In this document: piece by piece, positions 7,985 through 16,029 of the stretch
Numbering within the stretch: the stretch's first letter is position 1
How the letters are laid out: every line of letters starts with the position of its first letter
Assembly (NCBI RefSeq): GCF_039912695.1
Contig: NZ_JBDSPJ010000002.1
Coordinates: 62,001-126,000, forward strand
Origin: Pseudolysinimonas_A sp039912695
GTDB lineage: Bacteria; Actinomycetota; Actinomycetes; Actinomycetales; Microbacteriaceae
Reading direction: 5' to 3'
Length of the DNA: 64,000 bases
The notes under the pieces: model-generated
Seen by the model: the letters and a program-made list of their open reading frames with translations, nothing else
What the model was told of the DNA's origin: nothing
Database searches by the model: none
Translations under genes and position numbers: made by a program

Positions 7985-9603
7985 GCGGCAACGCTCCCCA
8001 GGCTTACTTCGGCGACATCCTTGCGCTCCGTCGGAATTGAGATCCGGAAGGTGGTTCCGATTCCGAGTTCGCTGGTCACCGCGAGTTCCCCGCCGTGCCG
8101 GTGGACGATCTCGCGCGTGATGCTCAGGCCGAGTCCGGTGCCAACAGTTGACGAGGTTTTGGCGGAATTGGTGCGGTAGAACCTGTCGAAGATTCGCGGC
8201 AGGTCCACATCGGGGATGCCTTGACCCGTGTCGCGAATTTCGACATTGATCGCGTCGCTCTCGACCTGAACCGCCACCGTGACGGTTCCCCACTCGAGGT
8301 TGTACTTGATGGCGTTCGTGATCAGGTTGTCGAGCACCTGCCTCATGCGCATCGGATCGGCCGTTGCGACAGCGCTCTGGGCGCCCTCGAGGGTGAGTTC
8401 GACCTCACGTTCGTCGGCCATGATTTGGTGGGCCTCCACCGAGTCTCGGGCGATCTGGGCGATGTCGCACGGAGAGAACGTCATGGCCAGCAGCTTGTCG
8501 GCGTCGCTCACCGCGCGCAGGAGATCGGTGACGATGACGAGCAGCCGTTCCGAGTTCGCGTAGGCGACCTCCAGCATCCGCCGTGTCTCGTCAGACATGT
8601 TCTCGTCGTCACGAACCAAATCGAGATAGCCGAGGATCGACGTGAGCGGCGACCGCAGTTCGTGCGACACCGAACCGACCAGGCCGTCACGAGCCCGAAC
8701 CGCTTCAAGTTCTTTCGTGATGTCGTTGAGTGCAATGACACCGCCGTCGTAGTCGCCGTTTCGGTCGTGCAGGATGCGACTGCTTACCGAGTGCGCGACC
8801 CGGCGGCTTCCCGGCTCCCCGACCCAAATCACGAGGTTGTCGAAAGCCTGCCCTTTGAGGGCTCGGGCGAGGGGTCGATTCGCTTCATCGTAAAGCGTGA
8901 TGCCGTCGGCTTCGTAGACGACCGGGTGCACGACGGCATCAGGGGGGGTGCCGAAGTCAGTGAGGTACTTGCGTTGCGCGCGGTTCACGAAGGTGACCGC
9001 TCCCGTGCGGTCGAAGGCAATGACCCCGAAGTCGACGGCGTTCAACACTTCGTTGAGGAGACCCTCCTGCCGGTTGGCTTTCTCGAGGGCCGTCTGCACC
9101 ATGACCGAATGCTGGCGAAGCAGTCTGGCCTGGGCACGAGCTCGACGAGCTCCGATGTAGACCGCGCCGGCAACGAACGCCACGAGCACGGGTATCACGA
9201 CGAATGTACTGAAGTCCGCAGTGGTGACAGGGGCAGGACGCAGGATTCTCAGCGTAAACATCGCGGCGATGGTGCCCAACGTGGCGACGATCGTCATGGT
9301 GCTTCCGAAGCTCCGAGCAATCCAGATCACGGGCAGCAGAACCAAGAGACCAATGCCGGTAGATGGAGCGCTTTCGCGCAGTACCAGGATGCCGATGATG
9401 TCGGCGAACGGCAGCAGCATGCCCCAAAAACGTGGCACGGTGTCCCACGGAACGAGCGCCGCGAGCCCGGTCAGCACGAAAAAGAATGCCACCGCACCGA
9501 ACACCACAGGCGACGCGTAGATCGCGGGCGCGACGATGAAGGCTGCGACGAGCACAACAAGGGTCGGACCGGAGATCAGCATTTGAGAGGACAAAATCCC
9601 CAT
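7981..9603 (-). CDS. PAS-containing membrane sensor histidine kinase
   Basis: From the ATG at 9603 the product is 540 residues; a GTG at 9654 would add 17. About six membrane helices fill residues 5-150. A PAS domain (about 185-300: GLLNEVLNAVDFGVIAFDRTGAVTFVNRA) is followed by HisKA with His314 in SVSHELRSPLTSILGY, and HATPase_c with DNLITNAIKYN, DTGQGIP and GTGLGLSI. It autophosphorylates and probably passes phosphate to the winged-helix regulator encoded convergently at 5427-6347. The short periplasmic loops suggest it senses a membrane or cytoplasmic (PAS-ligand) cue. GAGG lies 10 nt before the chosen ATG. Confidence 0.88.
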   Translation of the reverse strand: MGILSSQMLISGPTLVVLVAAFIVAPAIYASPVVFGAVAFFFVLTGLAALVPWDTVPRFWGMLLPFADIIGILVLRESAPSTGIGLLVLLPVIWIARSFGSTMTIVATLGTIAAMFTLRILRPAPVTTADFSTFVVIPVLVAFVAGAVYIGARRARAQARLLRQHSVMVQTALEKANRQEGLLNEVLNAVDFGVIAFDRTGAVTFVNRAQRKYLTDFGTPPDAVVHPVVYEADGITLYDEANRPLARALKGQAFDNLVIWVGEPGSRRVAHSVSSRILHDRNGDYDGGVIALNDITKELEAVRARDGLVGSVSHELRSPLTSILGYLDLVRDDENMSDETRRMLEVAYANSERLLVIVTDLLRAVSDADKLLAMTFSPCDIAQIARDSVEAHQIMADEREVELTLEGAQSAVATADPMRMRQVLDNLITNAIKYNLEWGTVTVAVQVESDAINVEIRDTGQGIPDVDLPRIFDRFYRTNSAKTSSTVGTGLGLSITREIVHRHGGELAVTSELGIGTTFRISIPTERKDVAEVSLGSVAA

Positions 9604-9739
9604 CGCGACTCGGCCTCGCGTTTGCGGTCCCTGTGTCCGCCCGCTCCCCGCCACAGTTTCAGGCTAGCGACCACATCCGCAGGATGCGCGACCCAGTGAG
9701 GGTGGCGTCCTTTTGGGGGGCACGTTCGACTAAGAAAGC

Positions 9740-9814
9740 GTCAGATGCTGAAGCCGACCCGGCTTCCGACGGAGCGATCGGTCGGCGGCCACCGGCCCCC
9801 GACATCTGACTAAA
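9740..9814. repeat. 75-bp structured repeat, copy 1
   Basis: First of two adjacent 75-bp units in the gap between the kinase gene and the SufT-like gene. Each unit starts with GTCAGATG and has the reverse complement CATCTGAC near its end, then TAAA. Inside are AAGCCG-ACC-CGGCTT and GTCGG-C-GGCC-ACC-GGCC-C-CCGAC hairpins. Copy 2 differs at three positions only, and one of them is in the hairpin loop. Confidence 0.85.
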
Positions 9815-9889
9815 GTCAGATGCTAAAGCCGACCCGGCTTCCGCCGGAGCGATCGGTCGGCGGCCATCGGCCCCCGACATCTGACTAAA
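9815..9889. repeat. 75-bp structured repeat, copy 2
   Basis: Directly follows copy 1 with no spacer and has the same inverted ends (9815-9822 and 9878-9885) and internal hairpins. It differs from copy 1 by G to A near the start, A to C in the middle and C to T in a hairpin loop. On the minus strand both copies lie directly after the SufT-like gene, so its transcript would carry them as stacked hairpins. Confidence 0.85.
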
Positions 9890-9907
9890 GTCAGATGCTA
9901 AAGCCGA
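9890..9907. repeat. Partial third copy of the repeat, overlapping the 3' end of the SufT-like gene
   Basis: The first 18 nt of the repeat unit recur here and encode, on the minus strand, the last residues and TGA of the SufT-like protein (GFSI-stop). After this the sequences diverge. The full units thus begin with a copy of the end of this gene. Confidence 0.75.
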
Positions 9908-10220
9908 TCGCTCTCATCATGTCGCGACCATCGTCGGTGATCCGTTCGGGGCCCCAGGGCGGCATCCAGACCCAGTTGATCCGGAAGCGATCGACGATCC
10001 CATCGAGCGATTGAGCGGTCTGCTCTTCGATGACGTCCGTGAGCGGACAACCGGCTGAGGTGAGCGTCATCGAGATGATGAGGGCGTCGTTTTCGTCATC
10101 CCAGGTCAGGTCATAGATCAGTCCAAGGTCGACGATGTTGACGCCTAGCTCGGGGTCGATGACGTCCTTGAGCCCCTCCTCGACCTGGTCGAAGAGTTTC
10201 GGCTCGAGTGCGATGGGCAC
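9891..10220 (-). CDS. SufT-like DUF59 Fe-S assembly protein
   Basis: This 109-residue DUF59/MIP18-type protein has the DPELGVNIVDLGLIYDL segment and the conserved Cys in LTSAGCPLTDVI, followed by WMPPWGPERITDDGR. GTG start at 10220, with AAGGAG a proper distance upstream. Proteins of this type help mature Fe-S proteins, and the gene is the last of the sufB-sufD-Rieske-sufC operon, 26 bp after sufC. Its last codons lie inside the first 18 nt of the neighbouring repeat family. Confidence 0.88.
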   Translation of the reverse strand: MPIALEPKLFDQVEEGLKDVIDPELGVNIVDLGLIYDLTWDDENDALIISMTLTSAGCPLTDVIEEQTAQSLDGIVDRFRINWVWMPPWGPERITDDGRDMMRAIGFSI

Positions 10221-10246
10221 GAGCGCTCCTTTCGTCAGGTCTGACG

Positions 10247-11020
10247 TTACGCGGTCGGGGTCAGATAGCGGTCGTAGCCCTCATTTTCGAGACGGTCGGC
10301 AAGCTCCGGGCCGCCCTCTTCGGCAACCCGACCGTCAACGAAGACGTGCACGAAGTCGGGCTTGATGTAGCGCAGGATCCGCGTGTAGTGGGTGATCAGC
10401 AGAATGCCGAGTCCGGTGTTGTCGTGGGCGCGATTGACGCCCTTCGAGACGATCTTTAGCGCGTCGACATCCAGGCCGGAGTCGGTCTCGTCAAGCACCG
10501 CGAAACGGGGCTTGAGCAGTTCGAGCTGCATGATTTCATGGCGCTTCTTCTCGCCGCCCGAGAATCCCTCGTTGACGTTGCGCGCAGCGAATGCCGGATC
10601 GATCTTGAGGGCGCTCATGGCATCCTTCAGCGTCGGCCCCCAGGTGCGGATCGGCGGCGCTTCGCCATCGATCGCGGTCTTCGCGGTGCGCAGGAAGTTA
10701 GCCACCGTGACCCCGGGAATCTCGACCGGATACTGCATCGCCAGAAACAACCCGGCGCGCGCGCGCTCGTCAACCGTCATCGACAGCACGTTCTCGCCGT
10801 CGAGCTCGATCGAACCGCCATCGACCTTGTAGCGAGGGTGGCCGGCGATCGTGTACGCGAGCGTCGACTTGCCCGAGCCGTTGGGGCCCATGACGGCGTG
10901 GATCTCGCCCTGCTCGATGGTCAGGTCGACACCCTTGAGGATGGGCTTCTTGACGCCCTCGGCTTCGATCGAGACCTGCAGGTCCTTGATGACGAGCGAC
11001 GAGCGAGGTGAGGTGCTCAT
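10247..11020 (-). CDS. sufC: Fe-S cluster assembly ATPase SufC
   Basis: 257-residue soluble ABC ATPase: Walker A GPNGSGKST, signature FSGGEKKRHEIMQLELL (the typical SufC form of LSGGQ), Walker B FAVLDETDSGLDVDAL, and the Sec/SufC-specific YTRILRYIKPDFVHVFVDGRVAEEGGPELA ending. It powers the SufBCD scaffold that builds Fe-S clusters in the cytoplasm. Its ATG overlaps the stop of the Rieske gene (ATGA), so translation is probably coupled. Confidence 0.95.
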   Translation of the reverse strand: MSTSPRSSLVIKDLQVSIEAEGVKKPILKGVDLTIEQGEIHAVMGPNGSGKSTLAYTIAGHPRYKVDGGSIELDGENVLSMTVDERARAGLFLAMQYPVEIPGVTVANFLRTAKTAIDGEAPPIRTWGPTLKDAMSALKIDPAFAARNVNEGFSGGEKKRHEIMQLELLKPRFAVLDETDSGLDVDALKIVSKGVNRAHDNTGLGILLITHYTRILRYIKPDFVHVFVDGRVAEEGGPELADRLENEGYDRYLTPTA

Positions 11021-11331
11021 GAGATCTTTTCTCCGATGTAGACGTTGCCGTCGATGATCTCGACGGCAAATACGGGCACCGGCTCATAGGCCGGAAGAGT
11101 GAGGGGCTTGCCGCTCGTCAGCTCGAACTTCGAACCGTGGGCCCAGCATTCGAGGGTGTCGTCTTCGACGAAACCCTCCGAGAGCGAGACGTCGCCGTGC
11201 GTACAGACGTCTCCGAGGGCGTGCACAACGCCGGCCGAATCCATGACAACGGCGATCTGAGTACGACCAACCGTGACCCTCTTCGCTGTCGAGGTCGACA
11301 GATCAGAAACGGCGCACACCTTGGTGCTCAT
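11017..11331 (-). CDS. Rieske [2Fe-2S] ferredoxin-like protein of the suf operon
   Basis: 104 residues with the Rieske cluster ligands in CTHG (about 43-46) and CWAHGSKF (about 62-69), spaced as in CarAc-type ferredoxin subunits of non-haem iron oxygenases. Such a gene sits between sufD and sufC in many actinobacteria. It may supply electrons for Fe-S assembly, but the role is not proven. It overlaps both neighbours by 4 nt, so it is fully embedded in the operon. Confidence 0.9.
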   Translation of the reverse strand: MSTKVCAVSDLSTSTAKRVTVGRTQIAVVMDSAGVVHALGDVCTHGDVSLSEGFVEDDTLECWAHGSKFELTSGKPLTLPAYEPVPVFAVEIIDGNVYIGEKIS

Positions 11332-12509
11332 GATGCACTCTCCAATTCGGCGATGAGAGCCTCGACGAGGCGGGCCTGCAGGGTCGGCTCCGGGATGCGG
11401 TGCACGACTTCAAGCAGGAACCCCAACACGACCAGACGGCGGGCCTCAGCTTCGGGAATGCCACGAGACTGGAGGTAGAACAGGTGCTCGTCGTCGAAAC
11501 GCCCGGTCGCACTCGCGTGACCGGCACCGACAATGTCGCCGGTCTGAATCTCGAGGTTCGGGATGCTGTCCGCCCGAGTGCCCTCCGAGAGTACGAGGTT
11601 GCGGTTCTGCTCGTAGGTGTCGGTACCGGTCGCGTTCGGACCAATGAGCACGTCGCCCACCCATACGGTTCGCGCGCCCTCGCCGTTGAGTGCACCCTTG
11701 TAGGTCACTCGGCTGCGTGTGTGCGGAGCGTCGTGGTGCACGTACACACGCTGCTCGAGGTGCTGGCCGGCATCCGCGAAGTAGACCCCGAGCAGTTCGG
11801 CGTCCGACCCCTCTTCGGCCAGGTGGGCGGACGGATTGACCCGCACGATCGCGCCGCCGAGAGAGACGACAATATGCGTGAGTTTGGCGTCCTTACCGAC
11901 GCGCGCAAAGTGACTCGCTAGGTGGCGGGCGTCGGCATCCCACTCTTGGAGGCTGACGACGGTGAGATCGGCGCCGGCGGCCACCAAAATCTCGACGTTC
12001 TCGCTGAGGCTTGCACTCCCCCGGCTGTCGAGCACGACGAGTCCGGACGCGTTCGCCGCGGCCTCGATGACGACGTGCGCGGCTTTGGGGGCAGAACTCA
12101 GTGCGGCTCGCGTCACCGTGAGCGGCCCCGCAGCACCCGAAACCGAGATGCTCAGCGCCTTCTCGAAGGTGCTCCAGCCGTTCGCGGAGGCACGCTCTTC
12201 GGGAACCCCTGCCGCGCCGACCCGCGCGTCGGTGCGATCGATCCACTCGACCGCGGTGCCCTCGACCTCGGGATACTGGATGACGTACGGCGAACCGTCG
12301 AGGTCACCGTCGATGAGATCGCGGAGCTTGTCAACGGGAGACAGCTTCCACTCGGACTCCCAGCCCTCGACGGCCGGGAAGGCGTCGCGGTCCGTCGACG
12401 TGAACCGCTCAGAACGGGTCTGAACGGGAACAACCGGACCGTCGCTGTGCGCGACGATTCCGAGCCGCTGTGCCGTGGTGTCCGGGGCGACTTCAGTGCT
12501 CGCGGCCAC
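11328..12509 (-). CDS. sufD: Fe-S cluster assembly protein SufD
   Basis: 393 residues, GTG start whose first base overlaps the last base of the sufB stop. The C-terminal half has the SufBD beta-helix pattern: RSRVTYKGALNGEGARTVWVGDVLIGPNATGTDTYEQNRNLVLSEGTRADSIPNLEI, and GHASATGRFDDEHLFYLQSRGIPEAEARRLVV. SufD pairs with SufB and SufC2 in the scaffold complex and aids iron entry. No enzymatic residues need be missing. Confidence 0.94.
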   Translation of the reverse strand: MAASTEVAPDTTAQRLGIVAHSDGPVVPVQTRSERFTSTDRDAFPAVEGWESEWKLSPVDKLRDLIDGDLDGSPYVIQYPEVEGTAVEWIDRTDARVGAAGVPEERASANGWSTFEKALSISVSGAAGPLTVTRAALSSAPKAAHVVIEAAANASGLVVLDSRGSASLSENVEILVAAGADLTVVSLQEWDADARHLASHFARVGKDAKLTHIVVSLGGAIVRVNPSAHLAEEGSDAELLGVYFADAGQHLEQRVYVHHDAPHTRSRVTYKGALNGEGARTVWVGDVLIGPNATGTDTYEQNRNLVLSEGTRADSIPNLEIQTGDIVGAGHASATGRFDDEHLFYLQSRGIPEAEARRLVVLGFLLEVVHRIPEPTLQARLVEALIAELESAS

Positions 12510-13927
12510 TAACCGACCGAGCCTTCCATGCTCATTTCGATGAGCTTGTTGAGTTCCAGGGCGTACTCCATCGGGAGTTCGCGTGCGATCGGCTCGATGA
12601 ACCCGCGCACGATCATCGCCATGGCCGCGTCTTCGGCCATGCCGCGCGACATCAGGTAGAAGAGCTGCTCTTCGGATACCCGCGAGACGGTGGCCTCGTG
12701 GCCGAGCTGCACGTCATCCACTCGGATGTCGATAGCAGGGTAGGTGTCGGAGCGCGAGATCGAGTCGACCAGCAGAGCGTCGCAGCGCACCGTGTTCGCC
12801 GAGTGGTGGGCGTTCTCACCCATCCGCACCTCGCCGCGGTAACCGGCTCGGCCTCCGCCACGCGCGATCGACTTCGACACGATCGAGGATGTCGTGTACG
12901 GCGCGAGGTGGATCATCTTGGCGCCGGCATCCTGGTGCTGTCCGGGACCGGCAAAGGCGACCGACAGGGTCTCACCCTTGGCGTGCTCGCCGACGAGGTA
13001 GATCGACGGATACTTCATCGTGACCTTCGAGCCGATGTTGCCGTCGATCCACTCCATGGTCGCGCCCTCGTGCGCGATCGCGCGCTTGGTGACCAGGTTG
13101 TAGACGTTGTTCGACCAGTTCTGAATGGTCGTGTACCGAACGCGCGCGTTCTTCTTGACGATGATCTCGACGACGGCGGAGTGCAGCGAGTCGCTCTTGT
13201 AGATCGGAGCCGTGCAGCCCTCGATGTAGTGAATGTACGAACCCTCGTCGGCGATGATCAGCGTGCGCTCGAACTGGCCCATGTTCTCGGTGTTGATGCG
13301 GAAGTAGGCCTGCAACGGGATCTCGACGTGCACGCCCGGCGGCACGTAGACGAACGAGCCGCCCGACCAGACGGCTGTGTTCAGCGCCGCAAACTTGTTG
13401 TCGCCCGAGGGGATGACAGTGCCGAAGTACTCCTTGAAGAGCTCCGGATGGGTCTTCAGCGCGGTGTCGGTGTCGAGGAAGAGCACACCCTGCTGCTCAA
13501 GATCTTCGCGAATCTGGTGGTACACCACTTCGGACTCGTACTGAGCGGCGACGCCGGCGACGAGACGAGATCGCTCGGCTTCCGGGATGCCGAGGCGTTC
13601 GTAGGTGTTCCGGATGTCTTCGGGCAGGTCTTCCCACGACTGGGCCTGCTTCTCGGTAGACCGCACGAAGTACTTGATGTTGTCGAAATCAATGCCCGAC
13701 AGATCGGCACCCCAGGTCGGCATCGGCTTCATGCCGAAGATCTTGAGCGCCTTCAGGCGGTTCTTGAGCATCCATTCCGGCTCGCTCTTGAGCGCGGAGA
13801 TGTCGGTGACCACCTCATCCGAGATGCCACGACGAGCAGACGCGCCCGCAGAGTCGGAGTCGGACCAGCCGAACTCGTACTTTCCGAGCTCGTTGAGTTC
13901 CGGACGATCGATCAGGACATCAGACAT
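12509..13927 (-). CDS. sufB: Fe-S cluster assembly scaffold SufB
   Basis: The ATG at 13927 gives 472 residues beginning MSDVLIDRPELNELGKYEFGW; AGAGG lies 9 nt upstream, so the longer frame is not used. Hallmarks include IEGCTAPIYKSDSLHSAVVEI (Cys ligand), TIQNWSNNVYNLVTKRA, MEWIDGNIGSKVTMKYPS and AGAKMIHLAPYTTSSIVSKSI. SufB is the scaffold on which nascent clusters form. It is the first gene of the suf operon, 84 bp downstream of ctaA; no SufR-type repressor gene lies upstream in this window. Confidence 0.96.
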   Translation of the reverse strand: MSDVLIDRPELNELGKYEFGWSDSDSAGASARRGISDEVVTDISALKSEPEWMLKNRLKALKIFGMKPMPTWGADLSGIDFDNIKYFVRSTEKQAQSWEDLPEDIRNTYERLGIPEAERSRLVAGVAAQYESEVVYHQIREDLEQQGVLFLDTDTALKTHPELFKEYFGTVIPSGDNKFAALNTAVWSGGSFVYVPPGVHVEIPLQAYFRINTENMGQFERTLIIADEGSYIHYIEGCTAPIYKSDSLHSAVVEIIVKKNARVRYTTIQNWSNNVYNLVTKRAIAHEGATMEWIDGNIGSKVTMKYPSIYLVGEHAKGETLSVAFAGPGQHQDAGAKMIHLAPYTTSSIVSKSIARGGGRAGYRGEVRMGENAHHSANTVRCDALLVDSISRSDTYPAIDIRVDDVQLGHEATVSRVSEEQLFYLMSRGMAEDAAMAMIVRGFIEPIARELPMEYALELNKLIEMSMEGSVG

Positions 13928-14011
13928 GGGGTGAGCCTCTTTCCTGCTGAAGCGAACCATTCCGCTCGTGTCAGCATTCCGTTGTGCTGGAGGGCAGCTA
14001 CGACGGTGCTC

Positions 14012-14920
14012 TTAGCCGTCCGAGTCTACAGGGAGGAGTTCGGGGATGGCCGAGAGCAGCACCCGCAAAGCTCCGACCCAAACCAACGCCGCTCCAACCA
14101 GGTGAAGGGCGACGAGCAACTCCGGAAGGGCGGTCAGAGCCTGGATGCCGCCAATCGCTCCCTGGGCCAGGAAAACGATCACGAAAACTCCGGCTACCCG
14201 TCGCAGGCGTGGGGTGCTGACGAACACGACGACCGCCAGGATGCCGACAACCACGGCGAGAGCCGCGTGGACCCAGACCACGTTCGTCCAGTTCACGCCG
14301 ATCCGCGGAACATCCCGGCTGTCACCGGCGTGCGGGCCGGCTCCCGAGACAATGGTGCCGACGACCACGAGCGCGAGAGTCGTGATCGCCAGCGCCCAGG
14401 CCAAAGTTCTCTCACGGATCGGCGTACGAGCTCCGCGGTCGCCCCGATCGCTCACCCGGTGCCAGGTCACTGTCGCCGTGGCGAGAAGCGCGATTGCCAG
14501 CACGAAGTGCAGCGCGACAGTCCACGGGTTGAGCTGAGCGAGCACCGTGACGCCGCCAGCCAGCGCATTGGCGACGACGAGCCAGAACTGCGACCAGGCC
14601 AGGCGAGTAATCATCCGGTCGCGCGGTTTCTGAAGCCGCGCGGCAATGATCACCCAGCCGACAGCGATGATCAGCACGGTCGTGAACATCCGGTTGGCGA
14701 ATTCGATGATTCCGTGGATGCCGAGCTCGGGGATCGGGGCGAGCGACGTGCCATCGCAGGTCGGCCAGGTCGGGCAGCCGAGTCCCGAGCCGGTGACGCG
14801 CACCACTCCCCCGCCGAGCACGATCAGGATGCTCGTCACGAGCGCCGCGGTGGTCGCCCAACGAAGCGCGCGGGGGCTCAGTGTGAAGCGATCGGCAACC
14901 CAGCCGAGAGGAGTCTGCAT
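14012..14920 (-). CDS. ctaA: Haem A synthase CtaA (COX15 family)
   Basis: 302 residues with about eight membrane helices. The first external loop has GSGLGCPTWPTCDG, with the Cys pair seen in many CtaA proteins, and HGIIEFANRMFT carries a haem-ligand His; further His residues lie in LHFVLAIAL, WVHAALAVV and ALHLVGAALVW. It converts haem O to haem A for the aa3 oxidase. It starts 8 bp after the ctaB stop, so the two genes form an operon. SURF1 at 1.6 kb serves the same oxidase. Confidence 0.92.
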   Translation of the reverse strand: MQTPLGWVADRFTLSPRALRWATTAALVTSILIVLGGGVVRVTGSGLGCPTWPTCDGTSLAPIPELGIHGIIEFANRMFTTVLIIAVGWVIIAARLQKPRDRMITRLAWSQFWLVVANALAGGVTVLAQLNPWTVALHFVLAIALLATATVTWHRVSDRGDRGARTPIRERTLAWALAITTLALVVVGTIVSGAGPHAGDSRDVPRIGVNWTNVVWVHAALAVVVGILAVVVFVSTPRLRRVAGVFVIVFLAQGAIGGIQALTALPELLVALHLVGAALVWVGALRVLLSAIPELLPVDSDG

Positions 14921-14928
14921 CCGGAATC

Positions 14929-15882
14929 TCAGAACGGAATGGACAGATACAGCAGCGGATCAAGCCCGACCGCAAGGAAGATCAACGTCAGGTAGGTAAT
15001 CGAGGCGTGAAAGACGCGCATCGGTTTGAGCTCGCCACCCCGGATAGCGACGGCGTAGAGCCGGTGCACTTCGACCAAGAACCATGCTCCCCCGAGAGTC
15101 GCGACAATCGCGTAGAGCACCCCCATCGGTGCGATCGGCACCAACAGCAGCGAGCAGACAACGGTCGCCCAGGCGTAGAGCACCACTTGCAACACGACAG
15201 CGGTGCGCCCGCGCACGACGGCGAGCATCGGCACCGAGACGGCGGCGTACTCCTCCTTGTAGCGCATCGATAGCGGCCAGTAGTGGGGAGGTGTCCAGAG
15301 GAAGACAATTCCGAACAGGATGACCGGCGTCAGGGTGAGTGACCCGGTGACCGCTGCCCAGCCGATGAGCACGGGCATGCATCCGGCGGCGCCACCCCAC
15401 ACGATGTTCTGCGGGGTGCGTCGTTTCAGGATCAGCGTGTAGACGAGAACGTAGAAGAGGATCGCGACCAGCGACAGCACGGCGGCGAGCCATGTCGTGA
15501 ACACCCACAAGAAGGCAATCGATGCGGCGCCGGTGACGAACGCGAAGACCAGCGCCTCGCGGGGCGAAAGCTCACCGGTCACCAGCGGGCGTTTGCTGGT
15601 GCGCTTCATGACCTTGTCGATGTCGCGATCGATGTAGCAGTTGAAGGCGTTGGCCGAGGCCGCCGATAAGGTGCCGCCGATCAGCGTCGCCAGCACAAGC
15701 CACAGATCCGGGATGCCGCGGGCCGCCAGAATCATGACCGGAGCGGTGGTGACGAGAAGAAGCTCGATGACCCGCGGCTTGGTCAAGGCCACATAGGCCT
15801 TCGCCTTGCGAAGCACGCTGAACGAGCGCCGCCCCGTGGATCCCTGGGGGGTCTCGACGGGGCTGTCGACGGCTCCCTGCAT
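14929..15882 (-). CDS. ctaB: Haem O synthase (protohaem IX farnesyltransferase) CtaB
   Basis: 317-residue UbiA-type prenyltransferase with about nine membrane helices. The first Asp-rich motif is NCYIDRDIDKVMKRTSKRPL, the second region is WTPPHYWPLSMRYKEEY. KAYVALTKPRVIELLLVTT near the N-terminus is typical of CtaB/CyoE. It farnesylates haem B to haem O, substrate for CtaA encoded just downstream. GAGGAG stands before the ATG. The gene is divergent from tkt across a 147-bp gap. Confidence 0.94.
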   Translation of the reverse strand: MQGAVDSPVETPQGSTGRRSFSVLRKAKAYVALTKPRVIELLLVTTAPVMILAARGIPDLWLVLATLIGGTLSAASANAFNCYIDRDIDKVMKRTSKRPLVTGELSPREALVFAFVTGAASIAFLWVFTTWLAAVLSLVAILFYVLVYTLILKRRTPQNIVWGGAAGCMPVLIGWAAVTGSLTLTPVILFGIVFLWTPPHYWPLSMRYKEEYAAVSVPMLAVVRGRTAVVLQVVLYAWATVVCSLLLVPIAPMGVLYAIVATLGGAWFLVEVHRLYAVAIRGGELKPMRVFHASITYLTLIFLAVGLDPLLYLSIPF

Positions 15883-15972
15883 GGCTCCTCAAATCGTGTG
15901 GCGACTCGATGCCAGTGTAAGCGACCGATGCGAGTGGTCCGGCATCGTTCCGACCGGCGAAGGGAGCCTCGG

Positions 15973-15978
15973 TATGCT
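15973..15978 (+). promoter_or_regulatory. Probable -10 box of the tkt operon promoter
   Basis: TATGCT lies about 50 bp before the tkt start in the divergent ctaB/tkt gap, with TTCCGA 19 nt upstream as a weak -35. It would drive the whole tkt-tal-pgi-zwf-opcA-pgl run with a leader that contains AAAGG as ribosome binding site. Confidence 0.4.
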
Positions 15979-16029
15979 TGACGATGGCCGCTCTCTCCGG
16001 CCGGTCCCCAACTGAAAGGCTCCTTCTCC

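Noticed and set aside
9659..9880. A 73-codon frame over the 75-bp repeats with a repeated GRRPIAP motif
   Set aside because: The protein repeat is only the translation of the DNA repeat; no ribosome site and no similarity. The DNA/RNA structure is the better explanation.
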